A stretch of DNA of 64,000 nt. Source: CAWDMC01 sp963803295. GTDB lineage: Bacteria; Acidobacteriota; Terriglobia; UBA7540. The stretch covers positions 4,626 through 68,625 of the forward strand of contig CAWDMC010000021.1 of NCBI GenBank assembly GCA_963803295.1, in the 5' to 3' direction. Positions 47,051 through 56,151 of this stretch are shown piece by piece. The position numbers were made by a program, and so were the translations under genes. Below the pieces are notes generated by a model that was given only the letters and a program-made list of their open reading frames with translations, ran no database searches and was not told where the DNA came from. Every line of letters starts with the position of its first letter. The stretch's first letter is position 1.

Positions 47051-47944
47051 CTATGTCTTTGGTCTAACGTCTGCGGCATTCGGTTGCACGCCGAGGGCTC
47101 TCATGAACTGGTCCGAGTTTGAGACCCAGCCGAAGGTCGCTTCGACGACCACGAGAGAGGCGTCGTGATTACTGCCTGGCACACTGTTGCCGATCGTTGG
47201 TTGACTCATGCAATCCTGTAGCAACACACACGAATAGTCTCTGAACATGGCGTCTCTCACTGTTGACTCCACGCACACACTCGTAGTGCAGCCAGTGATG
47301 ATGAGGTGTTTGATCCCCAGCCTTCGTAGTGTGGCATCCAAGTCGGTTTGATAGAAACCGCTGAATCGGTGTTTGTAGATTACAACGTCGTCGGCTTGCG
47401 GCGTGAGCTCGCCCACGATATCCGTGTCCCAGGTGTCGCGGATCAGAATCCGACTCTTTCTACCGTCAGGGGCATGAATGCTCTTCCCGACGCCGAACTG
47501 GAGGTGGCGCAAGCGGTTGGGAGAATCGGGAGCACCCAGGTCCGAGAGGTCGGGACGAAACCCCATCTTAAGATAAATGATCTTTAGGTCCGCCTGGCGA
47601 GCCGACACCAGTACTCTAGCGATGGGGCCAATGGCCTTTCGAATGCCGGAAATATCAATTCCAGCCAGGTCCAACATGCCACCCTTGGCACTAAAATCGT
47701 TCTGCATGTCAACGACGATTACCGCAGTCTTTGCGGTATCGATCGCGATCGGGTCCGGCTTGGCATCGAAGCTGACAACCCGACCCTGTATCGCCGCGGG
47801 CTTTTGTTTTCTGATCTGGGCGTCAATGGGGTTTTCGGTCGCGTTACCCAAAACGCCCAGACTCAGGCCGGAAGCAGTCGCGCGTTCGATAAATTTGCGG
47901 CGCGAGAACGTACCGTTGAATAAGCCGTCTGATAATTTCCTCAT
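47051..47944 (-). CDS. Isochorismatase-family cysteine hydrolase with Tat-type signal
   Basis: This 297-aa protein has the catalytic set of the family: Asp in AVIVVDMQNDFSAKGG, Lys in VVIYKHRFSGFYQ and Cys in TGCTTSVCVESTVRD (about residue 229). The N-terminus FSRRKFIERATASGLSLGV looks like a twin-arginine export signal, so the enzyme is probably exported after folding. The overall pattern is close to RutB/ureidoacrylate-type amidohydrolases. It is next to an M20 amidohydrolase on the same strand, 140 bp away, hinting at degradation of amide-containing compounds. Confidence 0.82.
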   Translation of the reverse strand: MRKLSDGLFNGTFSRRKFIERATASGLSLGVLGNATENPIDAQIRKQKPAAIQGRVVSFDAKPDPIAIDTAKTAVIVVDMQNDFSAKGGMLDLAGIDISGIRKAIGPIARVLVSARQADLKIIYLKMGFRPDLSDLGAPDSPNRLRHLQFGVGKSIHAPDGRKSRILIRDTWDTDIVGELTPQADDVVIYKHRFSGFYQTDLDATLRRLGIKHLIITGCTTSVCVESTVRDAMFRDYSCVLLQDCMSQPTIGNSVPGSNHDASLVVVEATFGWVSNSDQFMRALGVQPNAADVRPKT

Positions 47945-48084
47945 AATTGGGAAAAAATGGTTTTAGGGAAGATTTCCCAGATCGGGACTTTCTGGGACCA
48001 ATTCTTCCTGACGCCCTAGCCGGCGACGGGCGGTTGATGGAGCCGATCGTCGAGCTGGAAGCCACTACCGCGGCACCGGGGAAT

Positions 48085-49377
48085 TTAGTTCTGCGGCGTC
48101 AGGGAGCAGAGTAGGACGTTCGAAATAGTGCGCACCCCGACCAGGATCGCACCGTCGTCGGCCATGAAGGTCGGGGTGTGATTGATCCCTGACTTAGTCC
48201 CTGGCTTGAGCGTTCCGAGGTGAAAGAAGAAGGCCGGCACTTCAGCCGCGAAATAGGCGAAGTCGTCCTCCGGCATCCAGGGCCGCACGATGGTCACGTT
48301 CTCTTTCCCGACAGCACGCTCGATCGCGGGAAGTATCTTGCTCACCAACTCCGGATCGCTCATATTGACCGGCACTCCCCGCTTGTACTCAAGAGCGTAT
48401 GATCCGCCCGCCATCCGTGCCACGCCATCCAGTATCTCCCGCATCCGACGCTCGACCTCGTCCTGCGCCTTCGGGTCGAACATCCGAACCGTACCCTCCA
48501 ACCGGACCTCGTCGGGAATAATGTTGTTTCGCACCCCGCCGTTTATCTGCGCCACCGTGATAACACTCGGCTCGAAGGGTGAGAGGTTCCGGGACCGGAT
48601 TATCTGCAGCGCCAGTACGGCCTGCGCCGCCATCACCACCGGGTCAACACTCTCCTGCGGCCATCCGTCATGCGCCGACTTGCCCTTGAGCCTGATGGAA
48701 AAGGTATCATTTGATGCGTTCGTAGCTCCAGAAGTGTAGCCGATCTTCCCCACCGGCATTTCGGCGTCGGCGTGCAGGCCGAAGATGGCGCTCGGGCGCA
48801 GGTCCCGGAACAAGCCCTCTTTGAGCATGAGTTGCGCACCCCCTTCCTCTCCGGCTGGCGGGCCCTCTTCCGCCGGCTGGAAGACGAACAGAATGGTGCC
48901 TGGTAGGTCGTCACGCATCCCGGCGAACACGGACGCCACCCCAAGCATAATGGCGGTATGTACGTCGTGGCCGCAGGCGTGCGCCACACCCACCTCCTTG
49001 CCATCGTAGGTTGTCCGCACCGTGGACTTGAAGGAGTACGGGGTATCTTCGGTGACGGGGAGCGCGTCCATGTCGGCGCGCACCGCTACGACAGGGCCGG
49101 GCCGACCGCCTTTGAGGACACCGACGACGCCGGTATGTGCTATCTGCATCCGCACCTCAAGGCCCAGCGTGCGCAGTCGGTCGGCTACGAGTCCAGCGGT
49201 CTTAAACTCGCGATTAGAAAGCTCCGGGTTCTGGTGAATCTGGTGGCGCAATTCTATCGCCGTCGGCGTGAGTCCTTCGAGGGCAGCCCTGACCCTTTCA
49301 TCCAGCGTCTGCCCGAACATCTCGGCGGTGAAAGCAATTAGTATTACAGGCATAGCGAATACAGTTTTGAGTCTCAT
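48085..49377 (-). CDS. M20-family amidohydrolase (hippurate hydrolase-like), exported
   Basis: This 430-aa enzyme begins with a signal peptide (TVFAMPVILIAFTAEMFGQT). It has the M20D signature RHQIHQNPELSNREF, the metal ligands in ACGHDVHTAIMLG and QPAEEGPPAGEEGGA, and the late INHTPTFMADDGA. Such enzymes cleave N-acyl amino acids or amidated aromatic acids. A dimerisation lid with SAHDGWPQESVDP is typical. A longer start 9 codons upstream is possible; I chose the Met that gives a canonical signal peptide. Confidence 0.88.
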   Translation of the reverse strand: MRLKTVFAMPVILIAFTAEMFGQTLDERVRAALEGLTPTAIELRHQIHQNPELSNREFKTAGLVADRLRTLGLEVRMQIAHTGVVGVLKGGRPGPVVAVRADMDALPVTEDTPYSFKSTVRTTYDGKEVGVAHACGHDVHTAIMLGVASVFAGMRDDLPGTILFVFQPAEEGPPAGEEGGAQLMLKEGLFRDLRPSAIFGLHADAEMPVGKIGYTSGATNASNDTFSIRLKGKSAHDGWPQESVDPVVMAAQAVLALQIIRSRNLSPFEPSVITVAQINGGVRNNIIPDEVRLEGTVRMFDPKAQDEVERRMREILDGVARMAGGSYALEYKRGVPVNMSDPELVSKILPAIERAVGKENVTIVRPWMPEDDFAYFAAEVPAFFFHLGTLKPGTKSGINHTPTFMADDGAILVGVRTISNVLLCSLTPQN

Positions 49378-49456
49378 GATTCGTTCTCCAGGAAGTCTCT
49401 CCATGATGGTCCACCCAAATCTCGCCTCACACGACTGAGCTAAGCTCCTGGAGACT

Positions 49457-50509
49457 TCAGACCGGCACGGCCTCGATCACGCTCGCCGAGGATCGTGTCG
49501 GGACGATTCGGGTGAGCCGAAAGCCGGCGGTGGTGAGCAGATCGCGATATTCTCTCTCGGTGCGCTCGCAGCCGCCTGAGTAGACGAGCATGGCGATATC
49601 CAGCCACTTCCCGAATTCCGGATCGTTCCCGGGCGGAATAATCATTTCGACCAACAGCAGCTTTCCCTCGCCGGCCATGGCCTGGTGACAGTTCTTCAGG
49701 ATCGTGATCGAGCGCTCGTCGTCCCAGTCGTGGATGATGCGCTTCATCACATACGCGTCGCCGCCCGCCGGCACGGATTCGAAAAAGTTGATTGGGACCA
49801 CTTCACAGCGATCCGCGAGGTAGGCCGCCTCGAAGTAACGGCGCGCGCCATCGATGACCGCCGGTATCTCGGTGAGAACGCCCTTAATCGCCGGATACGC
49901 ATTAAGGATCGCGCCCAGGAAGCTACCATGTCCGCCGCCCAAGTCGACCAGTGTGCCGATTCCAGAAAAATCGTAATCCGCCATCACAGCGGCTATCTCA
50001 AGAACGGCAGATTCAGTCATCGCAGCGTCAAAAAGTTTTCCGTGTTCTGGATGCTGGGCATAGTGGTCGAAGATGGACATGCCGTGGAAATGGTCGAACG
50101 CCGTCTGGCCTGTCCTCACACTTTCGAGGAGGTCGGTCCATGGCTGGAAAATGTGAGGTTCGCCCGAGAACAGAACCCAGGCGCGCATCGAGCCGGGAAT
50201 ATTAGCCTGGAGACATTCGGCCATGGGTGTGAGCGCGAAGCGGCCATCACTGCCTTCGGCGAATACTCCGACGCTGGCGAGAGCGCGCAGGAGCCGGTAA
50301 AGCACTCGCGGATTGGCGCCCGTGGTTTGGGCTAGGTCGCCGCTGCTCCGGGGTCCGCCCTGGAGCAGGTCGGCGATCCCTAGTTTTGCGGCGACAAAGA
50401 TTCCTTGCGTGATCCAGTGGCCGGTTGTGAGCTTCATCAGACCGGCCTGGGGCGGCAGCTCTTTCAGGGTAGAACTTGGAGCGGACATAACGTCAGTTGA
50501 GTCTATCAT
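49457..50509 (-). CDS. SAM-dependent O-methyltransferase
   Basis: This protein of about 350 aa has an N-terminal winged-helix dimerisation domain (LMKLTTGHWITQGIFVAAKL, SSGDLAQTTGANPRVLYRLL) and a C-terminal Rossmann methyltransferase domain with the SAM motif LVDLGGGHGSFLGAIL, and later YVMKRIIHDWDDERSITILK with catalytic His. It belongs to the plant-type/acetylserotonin O-methyltransferase family found in many secondary-metabolite clusters. No cluster is visible here. The start is uncertain: Met at 50509 or 50488 are both plausible. Confidence 0.85.
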   Translation of the reverse strand: MIDSTDVMSAPSSTLKELPPQAGLMKLTTGHWITQGIFVAAKLGIADLLQGGPRSSGDLAQTTGANPRVLYRLLRALASVGVFAEGSDGRFALTPMAECLQANIPGSMRAWVLFSGEPHIFQPWTDLLESVRTGQTAFDHFHGMSIFDHYAQHPEHGKLFDAAMTESAVLEIAAVMADYDFSGIGTLVDLGGGHGSFLGAILNAYPAIKGVLTEIPAVIDGARRYFEAAYLADRCEVVPINFFESVPAGGDAYVMKRIIHDWDDERSITILKNCHQAMAGEGKLLLVEMIIPPGNDPEFGKWLDIAMLVYSGGCERTEREYRDLLTTAGFRLTRIVPTRSSASVIEAVPV

Positions 50510-50702
50510 GCCAATAGCCCCGACCGGGGAATACTCGTAGATCACGGAATAGCACCGCACAGCGTGGAAGCAAAATCCAGGGACAGGCTCGACAGCAGCA
50601 TAACGCTCGCGGTTGTCTCCGTTGTCCTAACAGGCTTATATTGATGGGCGGCCTGCTGCCAAATGCAATTTTCCGGCTATTCTGTCGATAGAGCCTGTAG
50701 CA

Positions 50703-50935
50703 ATGGAACCATCCTCATCGAGAGCCGTGTTAGAGGCTGACGTAGTCCGAACCGTCGAGCGCGACCGCATACGCGCCTTGGTTAATGCGGATATGGAAGT
50801 AGCGCGTCAGCTTCACGCGGACGACTTCCAGCTCATAACCCCGCTTGGTGCTGCGTTTTCAAAAGAGCAGTATCTCGGGGCCGTTGCCGCTGGCCAGATC
50901 AAGTACCTCGCCTGCGACTTCGATTCCGGAGGGCA
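50703..50935 (+). pseudogene. DUF4440/SnoaL-like fragment cut by a recombinase gene
   Basis: The frame begins MEPSSSRAVLEADVVRTVER and continues with RALVNADMEVARQLHADDFQ, LITPLGAAFSKEQYLGAVAA and ends where the C-terminus of the opposite-strand tyrosine recombinase begins. The NTF2-like fold should continue for about 50 more residues. The 3' part is missing, so the gene is truncated by an insertion or rearrangement at about 50935. Confidence 0.7.
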
Positions 50936-51807
50936 GCGCATAGAGGGCCGTGGTGTCCAGCGACTCGTGTCCGAGCAGGGTGGCCAGTTCGACCAGCTTG
51001 CCCGGGTTCTGCTGGAGATATCCCAGCGCGAAGGTGTGGCGAAGGGTGTGGGCAGAAACCGGAATCCGGGTGAGGTGGGCCCGCCGTGCCAGCTGGGTAA
51101 TCAACCATTGCATGGCGCGTACGGACCACCTCGTGCCGGTATCGGACAGGAATAGCGGGTCGTGTAAAGAGGTTTCTTCGCGCTCGTCCAAATACGCTTG
51201 CAACGCCCGGCGGGCGGTAGCATTCAGCGGTACATACCTTTCCTTGTTGCCCTTGCCGTGGGTGCGCACCTTCCCGTGCCGCTCGCGGATCTCCAGGTCC
51301 TCGATTCGCAGCGCCGCCGCCTCGCTGACCCGCAGGCCTGCCTGCAGCAGCAGTTGCAGGAGGGCATAGTTGCGCCGCGCCAGCGCCCGGCGAGACTGGC
51401 CGGCGGCGCGCAACAGCGACTGGACTTCGGCGGCGATCAATCCTTTGGGGCGAGTGCCGCGCGCCGCGCGCGCGAGTTTCAGCTGGGCGGCTACATTGGC
51501 CTGCAGCTTGCCGGTGGCGAGGGCCCAGCGACAGAAGCGGCGCAGGGCTTGCAGCTTGCGGTTGACGCTGGCCGGTTTCAGACCGCGGTCGCGGCTCAGG
51601 TATTGGCGGAAGTGGCCGAGATCGCTGGGGGTTAATTTTTTCGAAGGAGTGGCCCTCGTACCAGACGGCAAACAGGCCGAGGTCGCTGCGGTAGCCACGC
51701 ACCGTGACCGCGGCCAGGTCTTCGCGGGCCAGGGCCTTGAGGAAGGCGGCCATCCAGGGGTGGACGGCGGACTTAGGGCGGGGCGGGCGTATTTCACGCA
51801 AGATCAA
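50859..51807 (-). pseudogene. Tyrosine recombinase (XerC/D-like), frameshifted
   Basis: The C-terminal catalytic domain has all active-site residues: Arg in AGLRVSEAAALR, His-x2-Arg in SAHTLRHTFALGYL, His in TLLGHESLDTTALY and the final Tyr. The N-terminal SAM-like domain (HPWMAAFLKALAREDLAAVT, GYRSDLGLFAVWY) is read in another frame, joined by a slip near 51635 (KINP to KLTPSDL). The last residues after the tyrosine lie antisense to the DUF4440 fragment, so the C-terminus is also artificial. It is probably inactive as it stands. Confidence 0.82.
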
Positions 51808-51964
51808 CCCCCGCGTTAGAGGGGTGGTTTACGGCGTACAATACGGGGCTCACGGCGGCAACATAGCATGAAAGCGGTATTGTATGCCAGTATTTCACGC
51901 AACAATTGAGGTTTTGGCAGTTTTGGAGCGATTTTTTACTCTAACAGGGTCAAAAAGGGGGTCC

Positions 51965-52129
51965 TTAGAGTAAATTTCTGCACGGATGCTGCCGGAACCC
52001 CTGGGTCTGCCGGCGGCGGGCGGCTTGGCACTCTGCTTGGCGACAAGCGCGTTGCCGTAATCCGACTCGCGGATCAGGGCGGAACCAGTGGCGGCAGATG
52101 CAGCAGGGTCTTTTCCGAGTATCAGGCAT
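51965..52129 (-). pseudogene. Zinc-finger protein fragment
   Basis: A 54-codon frame starting ATG reads TRKRPCCICRHWFRPDPRVG, then RQRACRQAECQAAARRQTQG. The pattern CxxC...F-PDPR-G-RQ-x-C...C-QAARRR is that of small zinc-binding proteins that often accompany integrases and IS in soil bacteria and usually continue for another 100 or more residues. It ends early at 51965, so I take it as a truncated copy. Confidence 0.45.
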
Positions 52130-52513
52130 GGTGATCAATCATCACCGCGCCCTGAAGAAGTCAGTTGGTATTTAGCCGAAGAGAAGGTGGGTCATTTCTG
52201 GTGAGCAAACGCGGGTCATTTCTGATGAGCGCCGAAGTCCTTCGGCTGGCTGAAAAATGCGCAGTACACTCTTTTTGCGCACTTTCTGACCCGCCCGGAG
52301 CGTTGTTTTGAGTTCCGGTCGCTGGCTCGGACCCTTTCGGGCTGATTTCGTCCGCCAGGACCGGCCTTACTTTGCCGAAGAATCGCCTTTCGCTAGGTTA
52401 AGGCCTACCGGGAGGTTGGACCTTTTGATCCCGAATGATGGCCGAAGGCAGACCCCAGTCGGCGTGACAGATCTGTATCTGTCGCCGGTTAATCGTTACC
52501 CACAATATCCAAG
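52130..52513. other. Intergenic stretch
   Basis: No gene seen. At about 52190-52235 the phrase GGGTCATTTCTG occurs twice (after GGT and GC), which resembles repeated IS21-type end sequences, but no transposase is left. Confidence 0.4.
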
Positions 52514-53203
52514 GTGCACTTAATCCCAAGTCGATTTGATGTATGGGTGGCCGTACAGCTCGCCCAATGTTTAGCGCGACACCCCCTCTTCGATCTCGTC
52601 GTCGCGAGCGGCATTCGCCATAATGTGTTGGGGGGCATCGCGTACGCTACCGCGCTTTTCATTCTCTGGGTTCACAGCAATCGGCCAGGACAAGAGTGGC
52701 TGCGACGCCGGATGCTGACCATTCTGTTAGGTTCTCTGAGTGCTATTGTCTTGACACTCGTCGCAGGCGGGCTCATCGCGTGGCAGCCGCCTGCGCACTA
52801 CCCCAGCCTGGCTCTTCTGTTCCTGCAGTACGTGGGCGACAACCCGAACATCAATTCTTTTCCGAGCCAGTCGACTGCGCTTTATGCCGCCGTTGCGGCC
52901 GGTGTCTATTCGCTCGACAGAATTATGGGTTGGTTGCTTTGGGTCGGGCTCGTTCTCCTCGTGTCCCTGCCTCGAATGTATGTCGGCGGACACTGGGTTA
53001 GCGATATTATCGCCGGCCTGGTCTTGGGGATGGTCGGCTATGCCGTAGCGCACTATCTGTTTGAGTCACCCTGGTTCGCTATATTGACCGATCGTTTGAG
53101 GCAGGAACCTCGGTTCGAGTTTTGGCGGAAATCCTTGTTTTCGCCTGGATTTTCCAGGTTGCCGTCGAATTCAAGGATGTCGTGTGGGCCAGGGACTCGC
53201 TGA
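52514..53203 (+). CDS. PAP2-family phosphatase-like membrane protein
   Basis: This 229-aa protein has five to six membrane helices. Motif 3 of the PAP2 family is present as LPRMYVGGHWVSDIIAG (R, H and D as expected). At the motif-2 place SFPSQSTALY stands instead of PSGH, so the usual histidine is missing. PAP2 enzymes dephosphorylate lipid pyrophosphates or phosphatidates. The GTG at 52514 is the first start before the domain. The C-terminal 40 residues are polar, and an ISL3 scrap follows directly. Confidence 0.7.
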   Translation: MHLIPSRFDVWVAVQLAQCLARHPLFDLVVASGIRHNVLGGIAYATALFILWVHSNRPGQEWLRRRMLTILLGSLSAIVLTLVAGGLIAWQPPAHYPSLALLFLQYVGDNPNINSFPSQSTALYAAVAAGVYSLDRIMGWLLWVGLVLLVSLPRMYVGGHWVSDIIAGLVLGMVGYAVAHYLFESPWFAILTDRLRQEPRFEFWRKSLFSPGFSRLPSNSRMSCGPGTR

Positions 53204-53249
53204 AACAGCTTTTAGGTCTGCAGGGCTGAGGGTTTTCTCATGAAGCTGC

Positions 53250-53310
53250 TGTGTCATTGCTTCAGCTTAAACCAAGAAACATCCCCTGCAACAAAAGTGA
53301 GGAAGAACCA
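53250..53310. repeat. ISL3-type end remnant
   Basis: TCAGCTTAAACCAAGAAACA, then CCCCTGCAACAAAAGTGAGG and AAGAACC matches the right end of the ISL3 element at 42.4 kb with several changes. No transposase sequence is attached. Confidence 0.7.
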
Positions 53311-53428
53311 AATAATTATAGAATTGACACCCGCGCCCACGCCAACATACCCATGTAGTTCTTCATGGTGCCTCCGACCGAGAACTGGGCGCGGCCCAAC
53401 CGCTCAGTGTCCAGGGATGCCGGCTTTA

Positions 53429-53791
53429 CTACGCCCTGACCAGGGCCCGGTCAGCCGTCTGCTCCTTCGTCTCCGCTTCCTGCCCGAATTGAGTGATGCG
53501 GACCTGGCGGCCATCGGCAAACACCGCGCGGATCTCGAGAGTGCCGCCCATTGCTTCTATGAACTTCCGCAGGGTGCTCATGTAAATATCAGTGCGCCGC
53601 TCCAACTTTGAGACTTCCGACTGAGTTACACCGAGCGTCTCAGCCAGTGTCGTCTGAGTCAGGCTGAGGGCAGCGCGAAGTTGCTGGAGAGGCATTTCAC
53701 GGATAACCTGAGCCGTTTTCGCATCCGAACGCGCCCGTGAATCCGGTGACATTTTTGCCTCAAGCTCTTTGAAGTTCCGATGTCCACTCAT
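53429..53791 (-). CDS. higA: HigA-type antitoxin (XRE)
   Basis: This 120-aa protein has an XRE helix-turn-helix (LRAALSLTQTTLAETLGVTQ, SEVSKLERRTDIYMSTLRKF) after a 45-residue N-terminal extension, and a C-terminal strand region (GTLEIRAVFADGRQVRITQF). It matches antitoxins of the HigA class that are encoded after their toxin. The ATG overlaps the toxin stop codon (ATGA). It should bind the toxin and repress the operon. Confidence 0.82.
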   Translation of the reverse strand: MSGHRNFKELEAKMSPDSRARSDAKTAQVIREMPLQQLRAALSLTQTTLAETLGVTQSEVSKLERRTDIYMSTLRKFIEAMGGTLEIRAVFADGRQVRITQFGQEAETKEQTADRALVRA

Positions 53792-54150
53792 ATCAGACCT
53801 TCCTTTTTTATCTCCTCGATGTACTCCTCGTACAAACGGTCGGCAATAGGCACGTATTCGTCGTACCATCGGTTGCCGAGCCCGGTTTTTTCGCCGCCGA
53901 CCAAGAGTACTGCCGAGCGCCGCGGATCAAATGCATAGAGCACACGATAAGGCCGGCCGGCATGTTGGACCCTCAGCTCGCGCATGTGGCGGTACCTGGA
54001 CTGCTGAACACCCGTGGTGTATGGGAAGGGAAGCTGCGGTCCGTACTGCCGCAGCAGATTGACATATGCCCTGGTGTCCTCTTGCTCGCTTTCGTCCAGG
54101 GAGTCCCACCATTCTCCGAATTCATTGGTGAATTCAACTTCCCATTCCAC
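53788..54150 (-). CDS. higB: RelE/HigB-type toxin
   Basis: This 120-aa protein shows the Gp49/HigB pattern: WEVEFTNEFGEWWDSLDESE, then MRELRVQHAGRPYRVLYAFD and AVLLVGGEKTGLGNRWYDEY. Such toxins cut mRNA on the ribosome. The gene order toxin-antitoxin and the ATGA overlap are standard for HigBA. All parts are present, so the pair is probably active and may stabilise this mobile region. Confidence 0.87.
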   Translation of the reverse strand: MEWEVEFTNEFGEWWDSLDESEQEDTRAYVNLLRQYGPQLPFPYTTGVQQSRYRHMRELRVQHAGRPYRVLYAFDPRRSAVLLVGGEKTGLGNRWYDEYVPIADRLYEEYIEEIKKEGLI

Positions 54151-54521
54151 GGAAGGAATATTACACCTAAGGAATACACCTAGTCAACACATGACCATGC
54201 AGATCGATCTAACGAAACTGGAGAGCAGCAGGAACCCGGGGGTCACGCAGCCTTCGCTTGCACTCGAAATAGGGGATACGATTGCCGAAAGACTTCTTCC
54301 AGTTCGTTATTCAGGACCTTGGTCCGGTCTGCAAAAGCAGTTGCGCTCCTCGTAGTGTCCAGTGCATCTGGTTGTTTCTCAAAGTAGCGCCACGCGCCGT
54401 CTTGCTGGCCGATCCAATTATGGAGAACCGCGCGGCGAGATTATTCGTCAAATCAACTATCGCACTCCACTTAAACAGGGACCGGATTTGGGCGCCCGAT
54501 ACCGAAAAGCAACCTAAGACG
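54151..54521. other. Intergenic stretch upstream of the toxin gene
   Basis: About 370 bp with no convincing gene on either strand. The toxin promoter must lie at its left edge, but no confident -35/-10 pair was found. Confidence 0.4.
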
Positions 54522-54728
54522 ATGAGCCGAACGGGACCAGGTCCATTGAACTCTCGCAAGACGAAGTGCCCTTACTGCGGTAAAGGGCCTCTGAATGTGT
54601 CATCCAGCGGCTGGCATCGGGTATGCCGAAGATGCTTGAGAATTGTGAAGGTCGAGGACCAAAATCCCGTTAGACCGGGTCCCAGAAGCCGCAGGTCCGG
54701 GAACAAAGTAGACCACCAGAGAATTTAG
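54522..54728 (+). CDS. Small zinc-ribbon-like ORF
   Basis: A 68-aa frame contains KTKCPYCGKGPLNVSSSGWH followed by RVCRRCLRIVKVEDQ, i.e. two CxxC pairs 13 residues apart as in a zinc ribbon. The stop codon TAG is part of the target duplication made by the IS5-type element that begins at 54729, so the original reading frame may have been longer and cut by the insertion. Real coding status is uncertain. Confidence 0.35.
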   Translation: MSRTGPGPLNSRKTKCPYCGKGPLNVSSSGWHRVCRRCLRIVKVEDQNPVRPGPRSRRSGNKVDHQRI

Positions 54729-56042
54729 CAGGCCGCTGAAAAATTGTCATAAAAGGAAATTGCGACCGACAGTAATGAGATTTGAGTCTTTTTCAAGAAC
54801 GACTCAGAGTTATCCGTCCACCTCCTGGAGAGGTGTTGCGCCCCGCTCTGACCTTCTTCGGCGTGCTTCATGCGGTAGCTCCCAGCAGGTTTCGCATCCT
54901 CACCAAGTTGTAAAGCGCCGCCGTCCAGGTGAACATCCATTCCACTCGTTTTCGGCCCCGGTGGCGGACTTTGCGCATCAAGCCTACCGTCTTCATCCAG
55001 CCGAAGATCTCTTCCACCCGTTTGCGCTTCTGCTGGCTCACGGCGTAACCGGGGTGCCGCGTGGTGCGCTCGTCAATCGCACTGCGACGATGGGTGTTGT
55101 TCGGGGCCAGGTGGGGAGTTACCTGTCGCCAGCGGATCTCGCGCACGAAGTCCCGGGTGTCGTAGTTCTTGTCCGCACCCAGCGTGACCCGCTGCCCGCC
55201 GGGAATCGCTCCCGCCATCCCCAGCGCTGCCTCCCGTTCAGCGGTGCCGGTGGCCAGGGTCACGCAAGCGTCTACGGCCAGCCCGTTACGGTTCTCCGTC
55301 AGCAGATGGCCCAGATAACTCAACTTCGCCTCCTGCCCTTTGCTCTTCTTGAAGAGGCGCGCTTCCGGGTCCGTGGTCGATTGATGAGTATCGTTGCTCC
55401 GTTCCTCACCGCGAAAATCCACGCTGGGATTGCCCCGATCCCCTTCCGCAGGCGGCTCCACTCGGGCTTGGCTTTTGAAACTCTTCTGCCCGGCCCAGGC
55501 TTCGATCAGGGTGCCGTCGACGGTAAAGTGCTCATCGGAAAGCAAGGCGTGCTGCCGTGCCATTTCCAACACCTGCTGGAAGAATGCCTCCGCGATGTCC
55601 GCCATCAGCAACCGCTCCCGGTTCTTGGAATAAACGGTAGCGTCCCATACTTCCCCGTCCATGCTCAGACCCACAAACCAGCGGAACAGCAGGTTGTAAT
55701 CCAATTGCTCCATCAACAGCCGCTCACTGCGGATGCTGTAGAGGCCCTGCAGCAGCAAGGCCCGCAGCAACTTCTCGGGCGCGACGGAAGGGCGCCCCAC
55801 TTGGGCATACATTTGGCTAAAGCGTGGCGACATCGCCTTCAGCAGCGGGTCGACCAGCGCCCGCAGGCGGCGCAAGGGATGATCTTGGGGAATCCGCTGC
55901 TCAAGCGAGATGTAGCTGAAGAGTCCATCGTCTCGAAGATCGTCACCACGCATGCCATTATCCTCCTGAGGATCGCTCAGAAGGGTTATACACGATCTAT
56001 TTATATATTCAAAGGAGAAAATGCGCTTTTTTCAGCAGCCTG
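54729..56042 (-). mobile_element. IS5-group insertion sequence, apparently complete
   Basis: The ends CAGGCCGCTGAAAAA (54729) and the complement of TTTTTTCAGCAGCCTG (ending 56042) form terminal inverted repeats. TTAG stands on both outer sides (54725-54728 and 56043-56046), a 4-bp duplication of the YTAR type expected for the IS5 group. Length is 1314 bp. One intact transposase lies inside. Confidence 0.9.
54868..55953 (-). CDS. IS5-group transposase
   Basis: This 361-aa protein has the DUF772-type N-terminus (EQRIPQDHPLRRLRALVDPL, LLLQGLYSIRSERLLMEQLD) and a DDE transposase core with Asp in EHFTVDGTLIEAWAGQKSF, Asp in VTLGADKNYDTRDFV and Glu in RKRVEEIFGWMKTVG. The frame is uninterrupted and fits tightly between the inverted repeats, so the element is probably still able to move. 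Confidence 0.9.
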   Translation of the reverse strand: MRGDDLRDDGLFSYISLEQRIPQDHPLRRLRALVDPLLKAMSPRFSQMYAQVGRPSVAPEKLLRALLLQGLYSIRSERLLMEQLDYNLLFRWFVGLSMDGEVWDATVYSKNRERLLMADIAEAFFQQVLEMARQHALLSDEHFTVDGTLIEAWAGQKSFKSQARVEPPAEGDRGNPSVDFRGEERSNDTHQSTTDPEARLFKKSKGQEAKLSYLGHLLTENRNGLAVDACVTLATGTAEREAALGMAGAIPGGQRVTLGADKNYDTRDFVREIRWRQVTPHLAPNNTHRRSAIDERTTRHPGYAVSQQKRKRVEEIFGWMKTVGLMRKVRHRGRKRVEWMFTWTAALYNLVRMRNLLGATA

Positions 56043-56151
56043 TTAGACGGTCAGAGGTTCGTGGATTCGCGACCTTCGCAATCAAGGCGTAGCGGCCGTA
56101 GCGCCGCGCCTCTTCGTCGGTCAGGAAATCAACGGGCATCGGGGGATTGAT

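Noticed and set aside
54760..56046. Long plus-strand open frame of 428 codons
   Set aside because: It is antisense to the IS5 transposase, whose DDE motifs and flanking repeats are clear.
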